Made by a program: the position numbers and the translations under genes. The notes beneath the pieces are model-generated. The model did not search any database. It saw only the letters and a list, made by a program, of their open reading frames with translations, and was not told the origin of the DNA. Shown in pieces: positions 7,060 through 13,575 of a DNA stretch of 20,034 nt (position 1 is the first letter of the stretch; each line of letters starts with the position of its first letter). Source of the stretch: a virus; IMG/VR virus record IMGVR_UViG_3300025892_000212, positions 1-20,034 of that record. The stretch is one strand, 5' to 3'.

Positions 7060-7489
7060 TTTCTTTTCTTTCTTGCCAATCATAAGATACACTATCTTTG
7101 GTAATAGGACCACCTTTAGCCCAAGTTCTACAAGTTCTAGCTGAATGACATTTAAAATTGTGCATCCAACAATAACCTAATCTACCGCTATCATCTGATA
7201 CTTGACCAGGCATACATTCATCCATTCTTGGAGAAATATCAAAAGCAACACAATTACCACATAAAGATTTTTTTGCTGCTTCTAATGTTGTGTCCCAATA
7301 TTCAGCTAATTCTTTCCAATAATCTCCTGGTTCATCTACATTTAATGGACCATATTTAATGTAATCGGCTTTAATTGAAGCGTCTCGATTTTTAGTATTT
7401 AACTTAAGATTTTGAGTAGCAGCAGGACAAGCCATTGCTGCTTCAAATAGCTTACCTTCAGTTAAATATTTTTTTAAATCAAATTTCAT
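7052..7489 (-). CDS. Cys-rich protein with capsid-targeting-like N-terminus
   Basis: This 145-residue protein starts MKFDLKKYLTEGKLFEAAM. YLTE/G at 8-12 resembles a T4 prohead-protease site. The mature-looking part begins MACPAATQ (19-26). Cysteines are at 21, 77, 80, 92, 107, 114 and 120 (CGNC, DEC, YCW, FKC, RTC) with His 110 and 115, suggesting a metal or iron-sulfur site. I recall T4-like phage proteins with this Cys pattern that begin directly at MACP, so the first 18 residues look like an added leader. The function of the family is unknown to me. Stop and start overlaps with both neighbours (ATGGATAA downstream, 1 nt upstream) support a real cistron. Confidence 0.8.
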   Translation of the reverse strand: MKFDLKKYLTEGKLFEAAMACPAATQNLKLNTKNRDASIKADYIKYGPLNVDEPGDYWKELAEYWDTTLEAAKKSLCGNCVAFDISPRMDECMPGQVSDDSGRLGYCWMHNFKCHSARTCRTWAKGGPITKDSVSYDWQERKENG

Positions 7490-7944
7490 TATATATCTAT
7501 GTCTACATTATCATCTACTTCAACATCAACATCTTCACTACTACCACCTCCAGAATCACTATCAACAGCGTCAGTATCAGCTTTTACACCATATCTTAAA
7601 ATACGTGCAATAGCTTCAGTTGCTCTTTCTTCTTCTGGTAAGTTTAATAGGTAATATTTTTTTCCTTCTATTTGGGCAATCCAACTAGTTCTTGAATAAA
7701 TTAAATAAAAATCTTGATCATTTTTTAAATTAATTCGAAATGTTGTTGGTTTTGGGGCAACCCAATCAATTGATGCTAAAAATGAATCAAATTCATGAGT
7801 TAATAAGTCAACAATAACAGCTTTTAACTCTGGAAATTTAGTTAATTCATCATATTCTATAGCAGCTTCTTCTGCTTGTTTCTTGTTACCAACAACAGTT
7901 GGGACAAGTAATCTTATCTTTTCCCTTAGTTCTGCTGATGTCAT
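7489..7944 (-). CDS. Conserved phage protein of unknown function with acidic tail
   Basis: A 151-residue protein. The N-terminal 55 residues are helical (MTSAELREKIRLLVP...LTKFPELKAVIVDLLTHE). They are followed by a beta-rich middle with IDWVAPKPTTFRINL, FYLIYSRTSWIAQIEGKKYY and LLNLPEEERATEAIARILRY (about 60-119). The last 30 residues are nearly all Asp, Glu, Val, Ser and Gly. The core looks like a widespread T4-like phage family that I remember as unnamed. There is no capsid-targeting start. The acidic tail resembles those of the 4187-4699 and 9974-10570 proteins and may be scaffold-like. It overlaps the Cys-rich gene by one base and follows the stop of the 607-residue gene by 1 nt. Confidence 0.78.
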   Translation of the reverse strand: MTSAELREKIRLLVPTVVGNKKQAEEAAIEYDELTKFPELKAVIVDLLTHEFDSFLASIDWVAPKPTTFRINLKNDQDFYLIYSRTSWIAQIEGKKYYLLNLPEEERATEAIARILRYGVKADTDAVDSDSGGGSSEDVDVEVDDNVDIDI

Positions 7945-7945
7945 A

Positions 7946-9769
7946 TTATTTTTGTTTTGCTGTTGGGCCTTTACCTCCGCCTTTTGCTTTATAAGATGCT
8001 ACAGCACCCGCAATTGCTTTAGCTGCTTTAGCTGATTTGCCTTGTTTTTTAATTTTATTTACTAGTGTATTATATGATTCTTCAATATCCTCTTCATAAT
8101 CTCCATCTGCTAATTCACCACTATCAAACGGATCGTTACTTCCGTCTCCATAGGCGAATTCTTCTAAACCAAATCCTATTTCAGCATCTTGAGCTGGGTT
8201 GTCTACAGTTTTATTTGAGATGTTATCTGAGTCAATCTCATCTCCCCCTGAACCAACAAATCTTTCAGGATCCATTCCTTGTTCTTCATCTATTTTGCCA
8301 TCTTGATCTTCATCTTTAGCATCAATTTTTTTATCCCAAAATCCTTTAGGTAAACCTTCTTTTAATTCTTTAGCTAATTTTTCTGCTACTGTACTATATT
8401 TAGATGATTTATTTTCATTTACGGCTGCTGATGGGATATATTCTGCTTCTTTAATTTTTACAATTTTATATACTCCAGTTTCAAGATGATCTTCAATAGC
8501 ATCATCAGCAAATTTTCCTCCTAAGAAAAATGATAGTAAATTTTCTAACCCTTTACTACCTGATTCTAAGAATTTTTCAAATTCTTCTTCATTATCCCAT
8601 TCAAATTTATCATCTGGTGAAAATAATTTGTGAGGTTTTGTTTGCATATTAGATAATGAAAAAGGCATTCCACTACCTTCATGGCCCCCAAAATGTACTT
8701 CTGAGACAGAAACTACATCTGCTCTTGGAGTTTCATTATATTTAAAACGAATAGCATATCGTTTTTTATTATTACTATAATCTTCTAACAATATAGTTTT
8801 CATAGCAAAGTTTTTTCCATTAAAGGCACGGCGCCATTTATTATAGTTCATGTTTTCTTTTATTGGTTTTTTATTTTCTTCAAAAGCTCCTGAGGCGTAT
8901 TCTCGTCCTACTGACGCATCACCTAATTCATTTGGTGTATATAATGATGCTTGAAATCCTGTGTCATCATCTGTACCTAACTGGTTTATATCTTCGTCTA
9001 CTACGTCTGTAGCTACGTCAACTACGGCGTCAATTTTTGGCTCGTTAATTTCAAAGTCAAGATAATGTTTAGCCCCAACTAATGCATCTTTTGCTTTAAA
9101 TACTTTACTTTGCCACCATGATGGAAAATCTACTTCTCCCATATCTTCAAATTGATCAACTATTTGATATAATTCCATAGCATATTTACCGATTCTATAT
9201 AAATCAGCTTTAAGCATATGAGGTTCATTATCTTCATGACCTAAATCTAAATCCTCTGTTACTTTACTTTCATCTTTATCATCAGCTATATCTTTTAAAA
9301 AATTAAGTACTCTTCCAAATTTTTGATTTTTAGAATAATCTTTTTGTTCTTTATCTTGTATAGCATCAAATATCCCAAGCATTGCTTTTGCAAATCCTTG
9401 AGGATCTTTTATTTCATTAGCTAATTTTTGAATAATTGACATTGGTAATTCTACCTCATCAACTTTTTCTTTATCCATTGATTTTTCAATAGCAGCCCCT
9501 CTTTTTTCTTCATAATCTGATAGTTTACCATCTTTATTTAAATCTGCTCTTTTTGGGTTTTTTAAAGCATCTTTAATTAATTCAGTTAAATTAGGGTCTC
9601 TCATTTCTTTAGTTTGTTTTTTAGCCATATTAGTAGCACGTCCGTACATAACAGCTTCTGCATCCTTACCATATTTTTTAACAAGGTCACGTTTGTTACC
9701 TTTCATTTTCATAATAATATCTTCCCTTTTATTAAGTTCAGATTTGGAAAGTTTGCGTTCGTTAATCAT
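7946..9769 (-). CDS. Multidomain EF-hand-containing phage protein, putative head core/internal protein
   Basis: A 607-residue modular protein. Residues 1-50 are basic (MINERKLSKSELNKRED, then KKYGKDAEAVMYGRATNMAKK). D76-x-N78-x-D80-G-K-L-S84-x-x-E87 is a complete EF-hand calcium loop; a second loop at D486-x-D488-x-D490-G ends in Gln 497 instead of Glu. A helical domain spans about 183-241 with MLKADLYRIGKYAMELYQ and WWQSKVFKAKD. A third domain (about 305-440) is unassigned. The C-terminus (about 565-607) is Lys/Ala/Gly rich with GGGKGPTAKQK. Between modules lie VTE/D, PIKE/N, AVNE/N and DIEE/S, which could be protease sites. I recall each module from T4-like marine phages, often in structural regions. 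Calcium binding is inferred from motif only. Confidence 0.8.
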   Translation of the reverse strand: MINERKLSKSELNKREDIIMKMKGNKRDLVKKYGKDAEAVMYGRATNMAKKQTKEMRDPNLTELIKDALKNPKRADLNKDGKLSDYEEKRGAAIEKSMDKEKVDEVELPMSIIQKLANEIKDPQGFAKAMLGIFDAIQDKEQKDYSKNQKFGRVLNFLKDIADDKDESKVTEDLDLGHEDNEPHMLKADLYRIGKYAMELYQIVDQFEDMGEVDFPSWWQSKVFKAKDALVGAKHYLDFEINEPKIDAVVDVATDVVDEDINQLGTDDDTGFQASLYTPNELGDASVGREYASGAFEENKKPIKENMNYNKWRRAFNGKNFAMKTILLEDYSNNKKRYAIRFKYNETPRADVVSVSEVHFGGHEGSGMPFSLSNMQTKPHKLFSPDDKFEWDNEEEFEKFLESGSKGLENLLSFFLGGKFADDAIEDHLETGVYKIVKIKEAEYIPSAAVNENKSSKYSTVAEKLAKELKEGLPKGFWDKKIDAKDEDQDGKIDEEQGMDPERFVGSGGDEIDSDNISNKTVDNPAQDAEIGFGLEEFAYGDGSNDPFDSGELADGDYEEDIEESYNTLVNKIKKQGKSAKAAKAIAGAVASYKAKGGGKGPTAKQK

Positions 9770-9770
9770 T

Positions 9771-9944
9771 TTATTTTGATTTATCTTCTGCTATAGATGC
9801 TTTACGATACTCACTAATAAGTTTTTTAAAGGCGCCTAAAGCTTTTCTAGCACGTCCATGTGCAGCTTTTGATTTACCTCCATGTTCTACTGTAAATGTT
9901 TCGTAGATATTATCTAATTGCTCTTTTAATTCTTGTGTATTCAT
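9771..9944 (-). CDS. Small basic protein, histone-like motif (57 aa)
   Basis: The ATG at 9944 (MNTQELKEQLDNIYETF) runs to a TAA at 9771, one base from the ATG at 9769 of the next gene. It fills a gap that would otherwise be about 200 nt. The centre GGKSKAAHGRARKALGAFKK (about 22-41) is basic and followed by LISEYRKASIAED. The 'RARKALGxxKKLxxxYRKAS' pattern resembles small basic modules I recall in T4-like phages and in some histone-like proteins, suggesting DNA binding in the head or cell. SIAE/D near the end resembles a prohead-protease site. It is short, but frame, spacing and composition favour a real gene. Confidence 0.72.
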   Translation of the reverse strand: MNTQELKEQLDNIYETFTVEHGGKSKAAHGRARKALGAFKKLISEYRKASIAEDKSK

Positions 9945-9973
9945 TTTTATAAATTTTATTAATTAATAACTTT

Positions 9974-10570
9974 TTATTTTAAACCTGCTAATTTAGCAAA
10001 TCTAGCTAAAGATTCATCTAAATTTTCTTTTGATTCTTCTGCTATTGCTTCTTCATTAGTAGAAGAAACAACATGGGCTCTAGTATAATAAGTAATTGTG
10101 TTTCCAATTTGATCCATTAATTTTTCATCTCCCATACCTTCAGCTTTTTCTTGTGCTTTTGTTAACAAACCTAAAATTGCTGCTGTGTCTGCAGATTCAC
10201 CTGGGATTTCAGATTTAACTTCAATATCTGATTCTTTAGATACATCATCAACATCAATTTCATCTTCTACATCTACATTTATATCTTCTTCATTTTCAAC
10301 ATCAACATTAACATCGTCTTCAACAGCTTCATCTACTTTATCTTCGTAGTATTTATCTCCTTCATTAACATCATCCTTAAAATCTTTTTTAAGTTTAGCT
10401 AATTTTTCTTCATTGTCTTTAATATCTTTTTCAAGATCTTTAATATGGTCTCTATCATCACGGATAGCACCTTCCATACGTTTTTGTTCTTCTTTATTAC
10501 CTTTTTTAGAATCTTCAGCTTCAGCTAGAAACTGGGATTTGATAATTTCTTTTAATTCCGATTTTTTCAT
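9974..10570 (-). CDS. Acidic coiled-coil protein with capsid-targeting-like N-terminus
   Basis: This 198-residue protein starts MKKSELKEIIKSQFLAEAED. FLAE/A at 14-18 is very close to the FIAE/A site that I recall at the start of T4 internal protein III. Residues about 25-75 form a heptad-rich charged helix (EEQKRMEGAIRDDRDHIKDL, then EKLAKLKKDF). Residues about 76-120 are Asp/Glu/Val rich (DDVNVDVENEEDINVDVEDE). The C-terminal part has a helix (about 128-165), then EAIAEESKENLDE and the tail SLARFAKLAGLK, which resembles the tail of the 5033-5968 protein. Such composition suits a scaffold/prohead-core or internal head protein. A late-promoter-like TATAAATA lies 24-31 nt upstream. Confidence 0.78.
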   Translation of the reverse strand: MKKSELKEIIKSQFLAEAEDSKKGNKEEQKRMEGAIRDDRDHIKDLEKDIKDNEEKLAKLKKDFKDDVNEGDKYYEDKVDEAVEDDVNVDVENEEDINVDVEDEIDVDDVSKESDIEVKSEIPGESADTAAILGLLTKAQEKAEGMGDEKLMDQIGNTITYYTRAHVVSSTNEEAIAEESKENLDESLARFAKLAGLK

Positions 10571-10593
10571 TTTATTGTTATTTAGTTGGGGTT

Positions 10594-10606
10594 TATTTAT
10601 AAATAT
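10594..10606 (-). promoter_or_regulatory. T4-type late promoter (TATAAATA) candidate
   Basis: In the 37-nt gap after the stop at 10608 the minus strand reads ATATTTATAAATAAACC. It holds an exact TATAAATA (10601 to 10594), the T4 late -10 consensus, 24 nt before the ATG at 10570. Spacing would leave a short A-rich leader. The ATATTTATAA part is shared with three other gaps. Confidence 0.5.
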
Positions 10607-10607
10607 A

Positions 10608-10904
10608 TTAAGATTTTTTCTGATACGTTCCTTTTTGATATTTTGCGGTTTTTGTGTTACTTACAAATTGTTTTCCTTTTTTACTACCACGTACTTTTTT
10701 AGCAACTGTAGCCTTTCTTTCAGCTTTTGATAAAGATTGTGCTTTCTTTTTAGGTAAACACCTTGTGGTTGCCTTACCTTTTTTCATAGTACCACAATCA
10801 CCTGCTATATTACCAGATGTATTAATTCGCACCCAGTTTTCTTTTTTAAACCAGTCACGTAGTGATTCTTTTACTATTTCATATACTCTTTCTTCTGTTA
10901 TCAT
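10608..10904 (-). CDS. Small basic Lys-rich protein with two Cys (98 aa)
   Basis: The protein begins with an amphipathic helix (MITEERVYEIVKESLRDWFK), then WVRINTSGNIAGDCGTMKKG and TTRCLPKKKAQSLSKAERKA, ending in SKKGKQFVSNTKTAKY. Cys37 and Cys49 could pair or bind metal. About a quarter of the residues are Lys. The 'CGTxKKG...TRCLPKxKAxSLSKAER' core is one I recall from many T4-like phages and some bacteria without a known function. It is probably nucleic-acid binding from its charge. Its ATG overlaps the stop of the next upstream gene as ATGA (10901-10904), so translation is coupled. Confidence 0.78.
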   Translation of the reverse strand: MITEERVYEIVKESLRDWFKKENWVRINTSGNIAGDCGTMKKGKATTRCLPKKKAQSLSKAERKATVAKKVRGSKKGKQFVSNTKTAKYQKGTYQKKS

Positions 10905-11437
10905 GCTACTGCTCCTGCTATATCTTTAATTAATGTTGATAGGTCTTTACCTTTTAAAGCTGCCTTTAAACCACTAATAGTTCCAGATGCAATATTACCT
11001 TTTGATAAACTTTGTACTGCTCCACTACCAGCTTTAACACCTAAACTTAAAATTAATAAAGCATATAAACCATCAGTTACTAATTTTAATGTTTTTGGGT
11101 CTTTAGTAAATAATGAAACTACACGTTTAATTGGACCTTTAAAATCTTGTTCTAATTTATGAGTGAATTTTTCTATTTTTTTAGCTGCTTCTTCACCTTT
11201 GCCAAAATTATATTTTTTAAATATTTTACCTGAAAATTTAGCTAAAATATTAATTAATGTTGTGCTAGCTAATACTGTAGATAAAATTGTTACAGGATCA
11301 ACTATTTCTTTTAATTCATCTTTTTTATCTTCTAAGGTATCTTTTATTTCATCAGCTAAAGCATCACCTAAACTATCCATTTCATTTTCATAGATAGGTT
11401 TAGAAAAAAATTCTTGTATTAATTTTAAATCTTTCAT
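10901..11437 (-). CDS. Protein with two hydrophobic segments, putative internal or membrane-active protein
   Basis: The 178-residue protein starts MKDLKLIQEFFSKPIYENEM. The first 9 residues, ending LIQE/F, resemble the capsid-targeting starts nearby, though the site is followed by Phe rather than Gly or Ala. An acidic helix follows (20-45). Hydrophobic segments span about 48-66 (PVTILSTVLASTTLINILA) and 118-135 (KLVTDGLYALLILSLGV), separated by a basic region (70-105). The C-terminus is Gly/Ala/Ser/Lys rich. If packaged in the head, a membrane-active protein delivered with DNA would be attractive, but no family is recognised. It overlaps the basic 98-residue gene (ATGA) and lies 1 nt from the 439-residue gene. 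Confidence 0.75.
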   Translation of the reverse strand: MKDLKLIQEFFSKPIYENEMDSLGDALADEIKDTLEDKKDELKEIVDPVTILSTVLASTTLINILAKFSGKIFKKYNFGKGEEAAKKIEKFTHKLEQDFKGPIKRVVSLFTKDPKTLKLVTDGLYALLILSLGVKAGSGAVQSLSKGNIASGTISGLKAALKGKDLSTLIKDIAGAVA

Positions 11438-11438
11438 A

Positions 11439-12758
11439 CTATCCTTTCATCTGGCCTTTACATACTTTAACAGCACGACCATTTAAATAAGCAGATGATT
11501 TTTCACCCGCTGCCATTCTCTTCTTTCTATATGCTTTACCTTTAGCACAAAGATCTTCATTTAAATTTTTTCCTAATTCAATAGTTTCTTTAATATCTTT
11601 AATAGCTTCTTTTAAACTACCTAATTCATCAATTGCTCTAGTAAGATCTCGTTTTGCTTCATCTTCACTAACACCTCTATATTTAGCTATACTTTTAATA
11701 GCACGCATAGCAATTCTTTTTTCTTCTTTAGAGGCACTTTCTTTCATAAAACCCTTAACTACTGGTCTTGGGTTAGCAACATCCATCATTTTTTGTAAGA
11801 AAAGAACTCTTTTATCAATAGCACCTTTCATTAATTCTAAAGTTTCAATATCAAATTCATCATTTACTGTAGCTAAAAACTCACTAGCTTCCATTCCTTC
11901 AGCTATTGCTTGATTATAAGTCATTTCTTTTCTACCTGATAATTTAGCAATTGCAGCATCAATACTATTTAATTTATTGCCATATTCATCAGCAATTGGC
12001 CCACCTTCTGGTTCGGCTTCTTGCTCCATATCGCGCATTAATTGAGCTCTTTCTTTTTTGAGGAAAGCTAATTTTTTAGCGTTTTTATCATTACCATAAG
12101 CAACTTTAACAGCATCGCCATATTCTTTACCAAAATCTGATTTAGATAATTCTCTTTCTGTTCTATCTTTAGCAGCTCTCATTTTTACAAGAATTGGATC
12201 ATTAATATCCATCTCATTAACTGATTTATATAATGAAAGTAATCTTTTAAGTTCATTTTGAACTAACATTTCAGTCTCATTATCGAGAGGCATACCGTTA
12301 GCTTCACCACTGTCTAAAATTTCTTCAGCATCCTTAATTTGTTTCATGATACCTGCTTTACTCATTCCCTCTTTAATTGGGAAATCGGCTACATCAAACT
12401 CAAATTTTATTTTCGGGTAATAATATCTTTCACCTGGGTCTTCTTCATAATAGTTAGAATCTGAAGTTACTTCAAATCCATTACTTTCAACCCATTTTAA
12501 AGCTTTATTCCAATCATCATCAGGTAATTCATATGATCTAAATGAAATAGATCCATATCCTTTATCTTTTAAGGGATCTGAATCTGGTCTATCACCACTA
12601 TACATCCCCATACTAACATAAGGACTATATTTTGCTAAGATTTTTTTTATATCAATAGTTAAATCTTTAGCTTTACTATCATATTCACCATACTCATCAA
12701 TTTTTCCTTCTGATAAATAACGGTTTCTATTCCATTTTGTGATGTTGAAATTATCCAT
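11439..12758 (-). CDS. Multidomain internal-head-like protein with capsid-targeting N-terminus (439 aa)
   Basis: The protein starts MDNFNITKWNRNRYLSEGK, with YLSE/G at 14-18 in the pattern of its neighbours. Further sites of the same type occur at PIKE130/GMSK, AIAE287/GMEA, FMKE340/S and NLNE401/D, mostly between predicted modules. Residues about 20-127 form an alpha/beta domain (SYELPDDDWNKALKWVESNG). Residues 131-190 are helical, 190-285 are charged helices, and 288-395 hold helical hairpins (FLQKMMDVANPRP). The last 38 residues are a basic Cys module (LCAKGKAYRKKRMAAGEKSS, then GRAVKVCKG). No enzyme motif is seen. The module plan suggests a processed internal protein or polyprotein. A TATAAATA ends only 7 nt before the ATG, so the message would be nearly leaderless if that promoter is used. 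Confidence 0.78.
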   Translation of the reverse strand: MDNFNITKWNRNRYLSEGKIDEYGEYDSKAKDLTIDIKKILAKYSPYVSMGMYSGDRPDSDPLKDKGYGSISFRSYELPDDDWNKALKWVESNGFEVTSDSNYYEEDPGERYYYPKIKFEFDVADFPIKEGMSKAGIMKQIKDAEEILDSGEANGMPLDNETEMLVQNELKRLLSLYKSVNEMDINDPILVKMRAAKDRTERELSKSDFGKEYGDAVKVAYGNDKNAKKLAFLKKERAQLMRDMEQEAEPEGGPIADEYGNKLNSIDAAIAKLSGRKEMTYNQAIAEGMEASEFLATVNDEFDIETLELMKGAIDKRVLFLQKMMDVANPRPVVKGFMKESASKEEKRIAMRAIKSIAKYRGVSEDEAKRDLTRAIDELGSLKEAIKDIKETIELGKNLNEDLCAKGKAYRKKRMAAGEKSSAYLNGRAVKVCKGQMKG

Positions 12759-12764
12759 TAGTTT

Positions 12765-12777
12765 TATTTATAAATAT
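12765..12777 (-). promoter_or_regulatory. T4-type late promoter (TATAAATA) candidate, close to the start codon
   Basis: The minus strand reads ATATTTATAAATAAAACTAATG in the 30-nt gap between the stop at 12789 and the ATG at 12758. It contains exact TATAAATA (12772 to 12765). The -10 box would end 6 nt before the start codon, so transcription would begin at or almost at the ATG. Confidence 0.42.
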
Positions 12778-12788
12778 ATAAAAATACG

Positions 12789-13364
12789 TTATCTTTTAAG
12801 ACTATTTAAATATTCAATAGTTTTGTCTAATCCCTCTAAAACTTTTTCTTTATCAGGAGCACCTACCCATTTTTCAACATCTCCTTGTTCTGTTATAAAT
12901 CCATTATTAGTTAATGCTAATTCAGCTTCTATAAATAATTTAAAATCTTTAATAAATCCTTCAAGATCTGAGTTGATGATTTTATTTTCGTAAATTTCAT
13001 ATAATCCTGCTGTTCGAAGTTGATGTTCAAACTCTACAACACAATTAAAACATTTCTTATGAATTTTATAATAAGGAGTATCAAAATCAGTTGACATTTT
13101 TGACCCACAAGAGGGACAAAAAATAGGCATTCTATGTGCTTTTTTAGCTTTATCTAATTTTGTAATATTTTGTTTAATGCCATTTTTAATAGTCCATTTT
13201 CTCCCATCAATTTCCCATATATCCCCTTCTTCGTGATGGGTTTGTTCTTTAGAATAACCTACACTAGTACCTACTTTATTTCCTTCTTTTCCTGAAATAA
13301 GATTACGCATTCTGTTAACATCTTTTTCAGTAAATTGTTTATTTAAACCTTGTACTTTACTCAT
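12789..13364 (-). CDS. Zinc-finger phage protein of unknown function (191 aa)
   Basis: The N-terminal part has NRMRNLISGKEGNK and HHEEGDIWEIDGRKWTIKNG (about 43-62), then KLDKAKKAHR. A four-Cys knuckle follows, C83-P-S-C86 and C105-F-N-C108, which should bind zinc. The C-terminal 80 residues are helical with an internal GFITE/Q. I recall this arrangement (EEGDIWEE-GRKWTIKNGIKQ plus CPxC/CxxC) as a conserved unnamed protein of T4-like phages. No capsid-targeting start is present. It lies 4 nt after the 68-residue gene and heads toward the late promoter before 12758. Confidence 0.8.
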   Translation of the reverse strand: MSKVQGLNKQFTEKDVNRMRNLISGKEGNKVGTSVGYSKEQTHHEEGDIWEIDGRKWTIKNGIKQNITKLDKAKKAHRMPIFCPSCGSKMSTDFDTPYYKIHKKCFNCVVEFEHQLRTAGLYEIYENKIINSDLEGFIKDFKLFIEAELALTNNGFITEQGDVEKWVGAPDKEKVLEGLDKTIEYLNSLKR

Positions 13365-13368
13365 AAAA

Positions 13369-13575
13369 CTATAATTTTTGTAATTCTAATATTATTGTAG
13401 ATATACCTTCTGTGGTGATTTTACCATCAGCATGTAATATTTTAATATCATTAATTAATTTATCTATATTTACCAATTTAGGAGTATCTCCTAAATATGG
13501 TTTTTTACTACTTTCACTTCTTACTCTAGGAGAACCACCTTTATAACCTCCTGCTAATGTGTTTAATTTACTCAT
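13369..13575 (-). CDS. Small protein of unknown function (68 aa)
   Basis: The N-terminal half is basic and Gly/Ser rich (MSKLNTLAGGYKGGSPRVRS). The C-terminal half looks helical (VNIDKLINDIKILHADGKIT, then TIILELQKL). I do not recognise it. Its ATG overlaps the stop of the 859-residue gene as ATGA (13572-13575) and its stop is 4 nt before the zinc-finger gene, so it is well placed as a cistron between two real genes. Confidence 0.68.
   Translation of the reverse strand: MSKLNTLAGGYKGGSPRVRSESSKKPYLGDTPKLVNIDKLINDIKILHADGKITTEGISTIILELQKL

Noticed and set aside
7060-7113. Upstream ATG at 7113 for the PD-(D/E)XK protein
   Set aside because: It overlaps the Cys-rich gene by 62 nt, while the ATG at 7059 gives MDNITKYL, like neighbouring starts, in a typical ATGGATAA stop-start overlap.
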